Shown here: positions 1 through 9,353 of the stretch, piece after piece
Position numbering within the stretch: the first letter of the stretch is position 1
Layout: each line of letters opens with the position of its first letter
Origin: JBPOFM01 sp051252455
GTDB lineage: Bacteria > Bacteroidota > Bacteroidia > Flavobacteriales > Flavobacteriaceae
Length of the DNA stretch: 64,000 bases
NCBI GenBank assembly: GCA_051252455.1
Contig: JBPOFM010000003.1
Coordinates: 186,001 to 250,000, forward strand
Reading direction: 5' to 3'
Program-made: the position numbers and the translations under genes
The notes under the pieces: model-generated
The model's input: the letters and a program-made list of their open reading frames with translations, nothing else
Told to the model about the DNA's origin: nothing
Database searches by the model: none

Positions 1-1641
1 GATAGTTCTTCCACTGTTGTTACAGCCTTTCTCTATTGGGCCGGATCTGGAGATGGCGACACAAACGTGTCTCTCAACGGATTATCCATCGATGCCGACA
101 CAACTTACAACGTTATCTATAATGAAACTAATTATGGACCTCTCACCTATTTCTCTTGCTTTGCAGATGTTACTGACCTTATCAGATCACAAGGAAATAC
201 AACTTACGAATTTGCTGATTTGGATATCTCTGAAGCACTTCAAAACAATGTTCGCTATTGCGGAAATCGCACCAATTTTGCCGGCTGGGCTTTGTACGTA
301 ATTTACGAAAATGATGCCCTTCCACTGAATCAAGTGAACCTTTTTCAGGGTTTAGAAATCATTAATAGAAATATTCGAGAGACAACCATTGTTTTGGAAA
401 ATCTCAATGTCATTGATAACAATAATGCCAAAATTGGCTTTCTTGCTTGGGAAGGTGACAACGCTTTAAACTATGGTGAAACAATAGCGATTAATGGCAA
501 CATACTTTCAAACCCACCACTAAATTTTGCCGACAACGCATTTAATGGCACCAATACCTTTACAAATTCAACAGAGTTTTACAATGGTGATTTGGATGTA
601 TACAACATTCAAGATAACATCCAAATAGGTGATACAAGTGCACTCATTCGTATGACGACGGGTGGTATAGATGCTTCTGGACTTTTACAAGCTGACCTCA
701 TCATCATCAATAATATAATAACGGTTCTCAACAGCCAATTACCTGACGCTACGATTGTGCTTAACGATTCCTATCAAGAATGTTATGATCTCGAAATGGA
801 AATCAATTATACTGTTTTCAATACCAATGCAACAGATATTTTACCTGCCCAAACTCCAATCGCTTTTTACATTAATGGCGAATTCGCTGGTCAAAGTAGC
901 ACTCAAAATGTAATTCCTATAAATGGGTTCGAGGAAAACAGTATTATCTTGACACTGCCATACGGACTAATGGATTCTCTCGAATTGATGATGGTTGTTG
1001 ACGATAACGGATCCCAAATCGGACAGGTAACGGAAACGGACGAAACGAATAATGCCTATGCAGAAAATATCCCACTCTTGCCTTTACCTTCCATTATCAC
1101 ACTTCCTGTTGTATTAAAGTGCAATATTGGTTTTGATTCAGCTGTATTTAATCTGATTGATGCACTACCAGATGGTATGGACTCAACGACAATCATTGGT
1201 TTTTATCTGTCAGAATCAGACCTTATTGCTAATCAAAATGAAATTTTCTTACCTGAAAGTTATGCGAATGTATCAAATCCGCAAACGATCTATATAAGTG
1301 TTGATGGCGATCCTTGTTTTAAGATGTATCGGTTCGATATTATAGTTGAAAATTGTCCTCCATTGATACCTGATGGCTTTTCTCCAACAGGGGACAACAT
1401 CAATGACTGGTTTAACATACAAGGTTTGTATGATATCTTTATACATCACAAATTAATCATCTACAATAGATATGGCGATGTGATTTTTGAAGGTGATAAT
1501 TCATCACCCTGGGATGGCAGAGCAAATAGAGGCCTGAATAATTTTGGCAGTCTGGTGCCTACAGGGACATACTTCTATATCTTATATCTCAATGATCCAA
1601 AATACAACCCAATGCAAGGCTGGATTTACCTAAACTATTGA
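1..1641 (+). CDS. T9SS type B-sorted secreted protein, 5'-truncated
   Basis: The reading frame is open from the first base of the window, so the gene begins upstream; 546 residues are visible. A GTG at 67 is inside the protein, not its start, because the residues before it (AFLYWAGSGDGDTNVSLNG) continue the same domain. The N-terminal 250 residues form a beta-rich region of surface-protein type. Residues of about 265-370 resemble a CARDB-like adhesion module, including the typical TDETNN motif. From about residue 457 (PDGFSPTGDNINDWF) to the end lies the gliding-motility-associated C-terminal domain that targets proteins to the type IX secretion system (type B). The protein is inferred to be exported to the cell surface or medium. 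It is followed by two further type B proteins on the same strand. The exact ligand is unknown. Confidence 0.85.
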   Translation, partial: DSSSTVVTAFLYWAGSGDGDTNVSLNGLSIDADTTYNVIYNETNYGPLTYFSCFADVTDLIRSQGNTTYEFADLDISEALQNNVRYCGNRTNFAGWALYVIYENDALPLNQVNLFQGLEIINRNIRETTIVLENLNVIDNNNAKIGFLAWEGDNALNYGETIAINGNILSNPPLNFADNAFNGTNTFTNSTEFYNGDLDVYNIQDNIQIGDTSALIRMTTGGIDASGLLQADLIIINNIITVLNSQLPDATIVLNDSYQECYDLEMEINYTVFNTNATDILPAQTPIAFYINGEFAGQSSTQNVIPINGFEENSIILTLPYGLMDSLELMMVVDDNGSQIGQVTETDETNNAYAENIPLLPLPSIITLPVVLKCNIGFDSAVFNLIDALPDGMDSTTIIGFYLSESDLIANQNEIFLPESYANVSNPQTIYISVDGDPCFKMYRFDIIVENCPPLIPDGFSPTGDNINDWFNIQGLYDIFIHHKLIIYNRYGDVIFEGDNSSPWDGRANRGLNNFGSLVPTGTYFYILYLNDPKYNPMQGWIYLNY

Positions 1642-1805
1642 GACTGTTGATAAATAATTTCCGATAATACGCTATAAAGTAGCCAAGTAGCCGTTTTTTT
1701 GTTATTTTTAGTTGCTATTAATTGATTAGTTGTTGAGGTTTAAGGTTGACATTCCTAATATTTTCCGAGGAAATGTTAATGTTTTGTGCATTTCATCGTA
1801 TTTTC

Positions 1806-1836
1806 TTGCGTTTCATCTAAAATTAGTATACTTTTC
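1806..1836 (+). promoter_or_regulatory. Candidate Bacteroidota promoter for the 1913 gene
   Basis: TTG at 1806-1808 and TACTTTTC at 1829-1836 are separated by 20 nt. This matches the Bacteroidota pattern TTG/TTTG - about 20 nt - TAnnTTTG except for the last base. It lies 76 nt before the ATG of the following gene. Seen by eye only. Confidence 0.4.
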
Positions 1837-1912
1837 GCCTCTATTAACCAAATCAGCCATTTGCTTGAGTGTAATTAAGTGAATATTAAGGAAAAGAAAA
1901 ATATAATTTAGA

Positions 1913-4900
1913 ATGAAGTATTTCATCACTCCCCTCTGTATTTTTTTGTGTTTACTGTGTAACTATACATTTTCACAACAAGTTACGATCAATGATAATT
2001 TTACGCCGCAACAGCTTATTGAAGACAATCTTATTCAAGGTTGTGTCGAAACTTCAAATATAACATCACCAGTCAATGGATCTGTTAATGGTTTTAAAAG
2101 TTTTGCGTATTTTGAAAAAGGATCTTCGAATTTTCCTTTCGATAATGGTATTATGCTTTCTACAGGTAAGGCCGTTTCTGGAGCGAACGGAATCAATACG
2201 GCGGTTCTAAATGAAGGTCAAGACGATTGGCTTACCGATTCCGATCTTGAAACTGCTTTAGGAATATCAAATACATTAAATGCCACATCGATCGAATTCG
2301 ATTTTGTATCCATTTCAAACCAAATTCAATTTAACTATATATTAGCATCAGAAGAGTATTTTTTGAATTACCCTTGCGATTATTCAGATGGCTTTGCTTT
2401 TTTGATCAAAGAGGCAGGGTCTACAAACCCGTACAGAAATATTTCTGTTATTCCTGGCACGACAACGCCTGTGAATACCAATACAATTCATCCAAATATT
2501 GTGGGCTCTTGTGCGGCATCTTATGGCCAATATTTTGAAGGTTACAACATTGGGGATACTAATTTCAATGGTAGAACAAAAGTAATGTCAGCTGTGGCAA
2601 GCATTACTCCAAACGTTACCTACCACATCAAATTGGTAATTGCAGATCAAAATGATAAAAACTATGACTCGGCAGTTTTTATTGAAGGTAACAGTTTCAA
2701 TGCTTCCGTTGATTTAGGTGAAGATGTAACGACATGTTCCGACGTATTAACTCTAAATGGTGATATTGGAAATCCATCGGCGACTTATTCTTGGTATTTA
2801 AATTCGACTTTAATTCCAGGCGCAACACAACCATTACTAAACGTTTATGAATCTGGGACTTATACAGTTACTGTTGAGATACCATTATCAGGTTCTATAT
2901 GCTCCATCGATGATACGGTCGAAGTGAGTTTGAGTTCTACCCAAACAGCAAACTCAATTCCTGATTATGAAATATGCGATGATCCAAGCGGTGATGGCAT
3001 CGAAACATTTGATTTAAGCACCTATGATGACACTGTTCTATCCTCTGTACCAGCCTCAAATTATAATATTTCTTATCACTATTCCGCCCCTAATGCACTA
3101 AATGATGTCAATCCTATATTAAATCCAATTCAAAACACTTCTAATAATCAAGTTATTTACATCAGAATTGAAGACACTATCAATGGCTGCTTGGCTTATA
3201 GTAGTTTTGCTTTGGTAGTAAACCCATTACCAGTTGTGGTGCCGCCTTCTATGCTCACTGTTTGTGATGATGCTGTTGAAGATGGTATTACTCAAATTAA
3301 TTTTAGTGAAAGTACTGCTGAAATCACAAATGGACAAACAGATTTGGTTGTAACGTATCACCGAACACAAGCGCATGCAGATGCTGGTACAAACGCAATT
3401 AGAAATTCATACACCAATTCCAATCCGACAGGTCAAGTATTTGTGAGAGTTGAGAACGCTGAAACTGGCTGTTTTGTAACGACAACATTATCCTTTTCAG
3501 TTATCGGAAGTCCTCCAATAAGTTATGAAGATGTATATATCGATGCCTGCGACCAAGACCATGACGGCATGGCAACATTTGATTTGAACACTGTTATAAA
3601 TGACATAATTCAAGGTTTAACTGGCGTTACCGTTACTTTCCATGAAACTGCACAAGACGCTGAATCTGGCAATAATCCAATTCTCAATCCTGCTAATTAT
3701 AACAACACCGCTCCAGAAGAACAAATACTGTTTATCCGAGTAGAAAATGATTCAACAGGCTGTGCTTCTGTAAGAGCATTTGAAATTCACTCGAACTTAC
3801 TGTTGACTGGTACCAACATACAGGATTTTTCAGTATGTGATGCTGATAATGATGGTGTTGAGCAGTTTAACCTAGATGAGCTTGCAACAGACATTATCAA
3901 CGGTTTAGAGGATGTGACTGTGACATTTTATCCTACGGAAACAGATCAGAACAATCAACAAAACGCATTAAATCAAAGCGTCCCGTTTGAACCAACAGAA
4001 TACCCAACCTATTTATACATTACACTAAACAGTCCAACATGTCAAGAAGTTGAGATTATAGAATTAATATTAAATGAGGTGGTTGAATTTCCACCTGTTG
4101 GGCCAGTCGATTTTTGTGATGATAATTTTGACGGTTTTACAGCAATCGATTTACACAGTTTTGACTCTTTAGTAACTAACGGTCAAACTGGTTTTGAAGT
4201 AACCTATTTTGAAACCGAAGAAGACGCCAATGACAATGTGAATCCATTACCCGCTTTTTATACCAACACTTCAAATCCAGTAACCGTGTATCCAAGGGTT
4301 GCTGCAGTTGGCACTGGTTGTGGTGATGTCAATCCATTTATAATCAATATCTTGCCAGCTCCAGAAACTAACACGCCTGACGATATAATGGTTTGCGATA
4401 CGGATCAAGATGGATTTGCGGTCATAGATTTGACTCAAGTCTACAGTCAACTTGTTGGAAGCACACCAAACATAACTGTTTCATTTTATAATACAGAAGA
4501 AGATTTAGATACAAATACAAATGCTTTCTCAAACCCTTCCAATTATAACACCGATTCAAAAGGTGTTTTTGTAAAAGTTAGCAATGCTACAAGTGGCTGT
4601 TATTCAACAGAATTTTTCAACATTTATGTAAATACAATTCCAAACTTCCCAGAAATAACTGATTTTAAATATTGCGAAAATTCTAGTGATGGTTTTGGTG
4701 AATTTATTTTTGCAGAAAAAGATACGGAGATTTTAAACGGACAGATTGGCAAACAAGTATCTTACTACAGAAGCCAATCGGATGCGGATAACAGAATCAA
4801 TGAGATTGATAAAAATGTAGCGTATGAGAATGTCAGCGTTCGACAAACAATCTTTGTGAGAGTTGAAAACATTACGGATCAAAACTGTTATGGGACATCT

Positions 4901-6739
4901 TCCTTTGAGATAGAAATTGGAACAAACCCAGCATTCAACCAACCACTTGATATGATTCTTTGTGATGATATTTCGAACGATGCCAGTGAGGTTTTTGACT
5001 TAAGCGGAGTTATTTCTGAAATAACTCAAGGGATCAACGAAGATTTGAATGTCACCTTTTACACTTCGCAGTTGGATGCGGAAGATGCCACCAATTCAAT
5101 CCCACTTGAATTTGCAAACGTTGTTAATCCTCAACAGATTTATGCACGGATTGACAATGAAACTATTTGTGCATCCATTACAAGTTTCACTCTAAATGTT
5201 GTACAAGTAGCACAGGCAAATCCTGCCCAACCACTAGTGCAGTGCGACACAAATTATGATGGTATTGTCACCTTTGATCTAACACTTTCTGAAATTGAAA
5301 TTTTAGACGTTCGTCAAGACAATATTGTTGTTTCTTACTATAGAACTTTAGAGAACCTCGAAAATCAAACCGGCAGAATCACGAATCCTCGTGCCTTTAA
5401 TAATCAATCTAATCCTCAAACAGTTTTTGTAAGATTGACCAATACCATTTCAGATTGTTTCTTGGCCATCCCATTAGAGTTGAATGTTAATTTACCACCA
5501 GCAATCAATGAGTTCGGTAGTGTCAATGTATGTGATAATGAAAATAGTTATTTCAATCTATTAGACATAAATAATCTAATTGTTGATGATATCACAAATA
5601 CGACAATCACATATCACATTTCAGGGACTGATGCATTATCTGCTTCAAATCCGATAGCAACTGATTACACTTATACGTCAAATAATACGACTATGCATGC
5701 TAGAATAGAAAATGCCACTACTGGCTGTTTCGTTACATATGCATTCCAAATTAGAGTAAGACCATTGCCAGTTGCCAACATACCAAATGATTTAGAGGCA
5801 TGTGATGATGATTTTGATGAGCTTTTGGAGTTTGATTTGTCCAATCAAAATGCGAGCATTCTTAGGGGTCAAAATCCTGCAAATTTCACTGTGACTTATT
5901 ACAATTCATCTGCAGATTCACAAACTGGTAGTAATGCTATTCCATATAACTATATTGCTTTTAATACGGAGATCATCTACGCTAGGGTAGAAAACAATAC
6001 GACAGGGTGTTTTAGTACCACTCAATTTGGAACCATCATCCATCCAAGACCTATTGTTGATATTCCTGACCAGGTTATATGTTTGGATAATTTCCCCTTG
6101 ATGGTTAGTGCCAACACAAATGTCGCAACACATATGTACTTATGGTCAACCGGAGAAACGACACCTGAGATTGACATTTCGGTTATTGGAACTTACTCTG
6201 TCACTGTGACGACGGAATATGGTTGTGAAACCACCCAGGTTTTTGATGTTACTATTTCTGAACAAGCGAATATCGATATTGTAGAGACAGTTGATTTTTC
6301 CGACCCAAATAATATCACGATAACTGTCAGTGGAATTGGAGATTATTTATTCCAATTAGATAATAATCCGCCTCAAGAATCCAATGTTTTTGAAAATGTT
6401 GGAATTGGCTATCATACCATTACAGTCATTGATGTTAATGGTTGTTACCCTATCAGTAAAGAAGTCTTGGTATTGGATTTCCCTAAATACTTTACACCCA
6501 ATGGCGACTCGGTCCACGAAACCTGGCATGTTACAGGTGCAGAAACTTTGGTCGGATCTGTCATTTATATTTATGACAGATATGGCAAACAAGTAAGCTA
6601 TATCACTTCGAGTTCAAAAGGTTGGGATGGTACCTACCATGGAAACAACATGCCAGCCACAGATTATTGGTTTGTAGCCAATATTAAAGGTGGTGGTTAT
6701 GATTTTCAAGCAAAAGGTCATTTTGCTCTGAAGCGATAA
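1913..6739 (+). CDS. Giant T9SS type B-sorted repeat protein with choice-of-anchor L domain
   Basis: The protein has 1608 residues. A signal peptide (about 1-21, hydrophobic, ending TFS) is followed by a choice-of-anchor L type domain at about 45-265 (FPFDNGIMLSTGK, ASEEYFLNYPCDYSDGFAF), then an Ig-like stretch at about 268-340. Eleven tandem modules follow at about 355-1390 with a period near 94 residues. Each starts with a Cys-Asp acidic loop (CDQDHDG, CDADNDG, CDTDQDG) followed by FDL, then VTYY or VTFY, and ends with FVRVEN..TGC. A further Ig/PKD-like stretch precedes the C-terminal T9SS type B domain from about 1522 (FPKYFTPNGDSVHETW). It is predicted to be a surface-exposed or secreted adhesin-like protein in gliding or biofilm biology. 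The repeats probably each hold one disulfide. The next gene is a shorter paralogue, which suggests local duplication. Confidence 0.85.
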   Translation: MKYFITPLCIFLCLLCNYTFSQQVTINDNFTPQQLIEDNLIQGCVETSNITSPVNGSVNGFKSFAYFEKGSSNFPFDNGIMLSTGKAVSGANGINTAVLNEGQDDWLTDSDLETALGISNTLNATSIEFDFVSISNQIQFNYILASEEYFLNYPCDYSDGFAFLIKEAGSTNPYRNISVIPGTTTPVNTNTIHPNIVGSCAASYGQYFEGYNIGDTNFNGRTKVMSAVASITPNVTYHIKLVIADQNDKNYDSAVFIEGNSFNASVDLGEDVTTCSDVLTLNGDIGNPSATYSWYLNSTLIPGATQPLLNVYESGTYTVTVEIPLSGSICSIDDTVEVSLSSTQTANSIPDYEICDDPSGDGIETFDLSTYDDTVLSSVPASNYNISYHYSAPNALNDVNPILNPIQNTSNNQVIYIRIEDTINGCLAYSSFALVVNPLPVVVPPSMLTVCDDAVEDGITQINFSESTAEITNGQTDLVVTYHRTQAHADAGTNAIRNSYTNSNPTGQVFVRVENAETGCFVTTTLSFSVIGSPPISYEDVYIDACDQDHDGMATFDLNTVINDIIQGLTGVTVTFHETAQDAESGNNPILNPANYNNTAPEEQILFIRVENDSTGCASVRAFEIHSNLLLTGTNIQDFSVCDADNDGVEQFNLDELATDIINGLEDVTVTFYPTETDQNNQQNALNQSVPFEPTEYPTYLYITLNSPTCQEVEIIELILNEVVEFPPVGPVDFCDDNFDGFTAIDLHSFDSLVTNGQTGFEVTYFETEEDANDNVNPLPAFYTNTSNPVTVYPRVAAVGTGCGDVNPFIINILPAPETNTPDDIMVCDTDQDGFAVIDLTQVYSQLVGSTPNITVSFYNTEEDLDTNTNAFSNPSNYNTDSKGVFVKVSNATSGCYSTEFFNIYVNTIPNFPEITDFKYCENSSDGFGEFIFAEKDTEILNGQIGKQVSYYRSQSDADNRINEIDKNVAYENVSVRQTIFVRVENITDQNCYGTSSFEIEIGTNPAFNQPLDMILCDDISNDASEVFDLSGVISEITQGINEDLNVTFYTSQLDAEDATNSIPLEFANVVNPQQIYARIDNETICASITSFTLNVVQVAQANPAQPLVQCDTNYDGIVTFDLTLSEIEILDVRQDNIVVSYYRTLENLENQTGRITNPRAFNNQSNPQTVFVRLTNTISDCFLAIPLELNVNLPPAINEFGSVNVCDNENSYFNLLDINNLIVDDITNTTITYHISGTDALSASNPIATDYTYTSNNTTMHARIENATTGCFVTYAFQIRVRPLPVANIPNDLEACDDDFDELLEFDLSNQNASILRGQNPANFTVTYYNSSADSQTGSNAIPYNYIAFNTEIIYARVENNTTGCFSTTQFGTIIHPRPIVDIPDQVICLDNFPLMVSANTNVATHMYLWSTGETTPEIDISVIGTYSVTVTTEYGCETTQVFDVTISEQANIDIVETVDFSDPNNITITVSGIGDYLFQLDNNPPQESNVFENVGIGYHTITVIDVNGCYPISKEVLVLDFPKYFTPNGDSVHETWHVTGAETLVGSVIYIYDRYGKQVSYITSSSKGWDGTYHGNNMPATDYWFVANIKGGGYDFQAKGHFALKR

Positions 6740-6762
6740 GATTTCAACGATTTATCTTATAT

Positions 6763-6808
6763 AATTCCAAATTTCTGTCTCCATCAGAAATTTGGAATTT
6801 CTTTTTTA
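6763..6808 (+). terminator. Strong intrinsic terminator
   Basis: Arms AATTCCAAATTTCTG (6763-6777) and CAGAAATTTGGAATT (6785-6799) form a perfect 15-bp stem with a 7-nt loop, followed by TCTTTTTTA. It ends the giant adhesin transcript, so the downstream paralogue needs its own promoter. Confidence 0.85.
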
Positions 6809-6839
6809 GATCTCCTTCCATTTGATCTTTAACATATAT

Positions 6840-6874
6840 TTGAACTATTCCTTTATTTAGTATATGTATCTTTG
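6840..6874 (+). promoter_or_regulatory. Candidate Bacteroidota promoter for the 6893 gene
   Basis: TATCTTTG at 6867-6874 matches TAnnTTTG exactly. A TTTG ending at 6842 lies 24 nt upstream, slightly longer than the usual spacing. It sits between the terminator and the ATG at 6893, where a promoter is required, but leaves a leader of only about 12-18 nt. Confidence 0.4.
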
Positions 6875-6892
6875 CAATCGAAAAAATTGTGA

Positions 6893-9232
6893 ATGAAAAG
6901 CTTTTATAAGTTACTTTTCTTGTGCTTTCCTGCGTTTGTTTTTACTCAAAATATTCGAGTAGATAGTCAGTCTTATACACCTCAACAGCTTGTAGAAGAT
7001 ATTCTTATTAATAGCACTTGTATTGATAATGTTGTGGTGACTAACGTCGTAGGTGGAGATTTTGGTACTGCGGATTCAAGTTATGGTTATTTCGAATCCA
7101 ATGGCAATTTTCCTTTCCAAAATGGTATTGTTTTGAGTACTGGAAAAATAATTAACACAGAAGGTCCCAACACCTCCTTGAGTGACGATGATGCAGCAGA
7201 TTGGGGTGGTGACAACGACTTGGAATATGCATTGAATGAACAAAACACTTTGAATGCTACCATCCTTGAATTTGATTTCACTTCTGTGGCATCACAGATC
7301 AGTTTTAGATATATTTTTGCCTCTGAAGAATATCAGGAGAATAATAGTAATACCTGTAGATATTCCGATCTTTTTGGTTTTTTGATTCGTCCTGCAAATG
7401 AACAGGAATATGAGAATATCGCGTTGGTTCCAAACACTCAAACACCAGTTAAAGTCACTACAGTACATCCTGAGATCCCTGGTGGTTGTAGTGCCATCAA
7501 TGAGTTTTATTTTGAAAGTTGGAATGGCCCAAATGCACCCATCAACTTTAACGGACAGACTAAAATTTTAACGGCAACAGCTACTGTTGTTCCAAATCAA
7601 ACCTATCATGTGAAACTGGTGATTGCCGATGAACAGAATTATCGATATGATTCTGCGGTTTTTTTAGAAGCTGGCAGTTTTCAGCCATCTGTGGATATTG
7701 GACCCAATCGACTCATTAGTACAAACAATGCCCTCTGTGAAGATGAAACCGCAACCCTTAATGCGTTTCAACCAGGCGCACTCGGGTATCGATGGTCTAA
7801 AGATGGTGTGCCTCAAACCAGCACATTTTGTTTGAATTGTTTTGAATATCAAGTAACTGATCCTGGTGTTTACAGCGTAGAAGTTATACTTGAAACCAAT
7901 TGCATTGCCACGGGAACAGCTGTAGTTGAATACTATCCAGATGTAATTGTCACGGACGCAATTTTAACTGAATGCGATCAAAACCAAGATGGCATAACAC
8001 TTTATGACTTATTCAGTGCACAAAGAATCATCACTATCGATGATCAAGAACTTTCTGTTGTCAATTATTTTCTGACAGAAAATGCGGCTCTTCAAAACAG
8101 CAGCCCTATTCCCAACCCAAATAGTTTTCAAAATAGCACGCCTAATCAAATCGTTTTCGCAAGAGTTGAATCGATATATGGCTGTTCTAAAGTAGCAGAA
8201 TTGCGCTTGGCCATTTCCACCAATATAATCAACATTCCATCACTTCAAGCTTGCGATGATTCACCCACCGATGGTTACACCGATTTTAATTTAAATGATA
8301 TTGCTACGTCTATTCAAGATCAAATTCCTTTGGGAGCTATGGTTTCCTACTATGAGACAGAAGTGGATGCTTTTAACAATACAAATGCGTTGGTTACTCC
8401 TTATAGAAATATCACTGAAGATTCACAAACTATTTATGTAAAAGTCACGAGCAACAATGAGTGCTTTGCCATCTCTGAAGCCAATTTGACCGTTTTATAC
8501 ACTCCGACATTAAGACCGGACGAAACAGTTTTTTATTGTCTGAATTCATTTCCCGAAACGGTTCGAATTTTTGGAGGCGTTCTCAACGACGCTCCGAGCA
8601 ATTATTATTACGAATGGTTTTTCAATGGCACTACAACCTCTGTAAACACGTCTTTTTATGACATAAACGAAGCCGGAGTATATACTGTTATTGTGACCGA
8701 TCCAAATGGCTGTTCCACATCGCGTATAATCACTGTTTCAGAGACAGAAATTGCTACAATTGAGGATGTGCTTATTCAAGATGGCATCTCCAACAATACA
8801 GTTACCGTCCTAGTTTCTGGCCAAGGTTTTTATGAGTATGCATTAGACGATCCTAATGGGTTTTATCAAGAAAGCAATATTTTCACCAATGTGCCACCTG
8901 GTTTTCATACAATCTATGTTAGAGATCGAAATAAAGACTGCGGACTCTCGGAACAATTAATATCTGTGCTTGGCTTCCCAAAATACTTTACTCCTAATGG
9001 AGATACAGTTCATGAAACTTGGAAGATCTATGGAGTAAGTGCACAATTCAATCAAGGTATTGATATCAAGATTTATAACCGATACGGCAAACTTCTTGCT
9101 CAACAAGACCACTTAAGTGCAGGTTGGGATGGTACACTAAAAGGAAAGCCTCTGCCAAGTGATGATTATTGGTATGTAGTAACTGTCCCTGATGGACGTG
9201 TATATCGTGGGCATTTTTCTTTGGTGAGATAA
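6893..9232 (+). CDS. T9SS type B-sorted protein with choice-of-anchor L domain (short paralogue)
   Basis: The protein has 779 residues and the same architecture as its upstream neighbour but with two repeats instead of eleven. It has a signal peptide (about 1-18, ending VFTQ) and a choice-of-anchor L type domain at about 45-265 (FPFQNGIVLSTGK, FASEEYQENNSNTCRYSD). An Ig-like stretch follows, then repeat modules starting at Cys361 (CDQNQDG) and Cys454 (CDDSPTDG), period 93. A further PKD/Ig-like region precedes the type B sorting domain from about 695 (FPKYFTPNGDTVHETW). The sorting domains of the two neighbours are nearly the same over their first 16 residues. It is inferred to be exported by the T9SS and to act at the cell surface. 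The different repeat number in the two paralogues points to expansion or contraction by recombination. Confidence 0.85.
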   Translation: MKSFYKLLFLCFPAFVFTQNIRVDSQSYTPQQLVEDILINSTCIDNVVVTNVVGGDFGTADSSYGYFESNGNFPFQNGIVLSTGKIINTEGPNTSLSDDDAADWGGDNDLEYALNEQNTLNATILEFDFTSVASQISFRYIFASEEYQENNSNTCRYSDLFGFLIRPANEQEYENIALVPNTQTPVKVTTVHPEIPGGCSAINEFYFESWNGPNAPINFNGQTKILTATATVVPNQTYHVKLVIADEQNYRYDSAVFLEAGSFQPSVDIGPNRLISTNNALCEDETATLNAFQPGALGYRWSKDGVPQTSTFCLNCFEYQVTDPGVYSVEVILETNCIATGTAVVEYYPDVIVTDAILTECDQNQDGITLYDLFSAQRIITIDDQELSVVNYFLTENAALQNSSPIPNPNSFQNSTPNQIVFARVESIYGCSKVAELRLAISTNIINIPSLQACDDSPTDGYTDFNLNDIATSIQDQIPLGAMVSYYETEVDAFNNTNALVTPYRNITEDSQTIYVKVTSNNECFAISEANLTVLYTPTLRPDETVFYCLNSFPETVRIFGGVLNDAPSNYYYEWFFNGTTTSVNTSFYDINEAGVYTVIVTDPNGCSTSRIITVSETEIATIEDVLIQDGISNNTVTVLVSGQGFYEYALDDPNGFYQESNIFTNVPPGFHTIYVRDRNKDCGLSEQLISVLGFPKYFTPNGDTVHETWKIYGVSAQFNQGIDIKIYNRYGKLLAQQDHLSAGWDGTLKGKPLPSDDYWYVVTVPDGRVYRGHFSLVR

Positions 9233-9353
9233 AATCTCACATTATATTAACAATTTCAGATAGTTAGATTATTGATTTCAACTTCAATTCTGAATCTCTA
9301 TTTTGTGTTTTTTTAAGACATCTTTCTGGTTAAAATCTTAACTTTACATTCCT

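Noticed and set aside
17..301. Short plus-strand frame at the left edge
   Set aside because: It overlaps the open frame of the partial T9SS protein in another phase and has no family features.
9224..9240. GTGAGA/TCTCAC hairpin over the stop codon at 9230
   Set aside because: Short stem without a T-run; not counted as a terminator.
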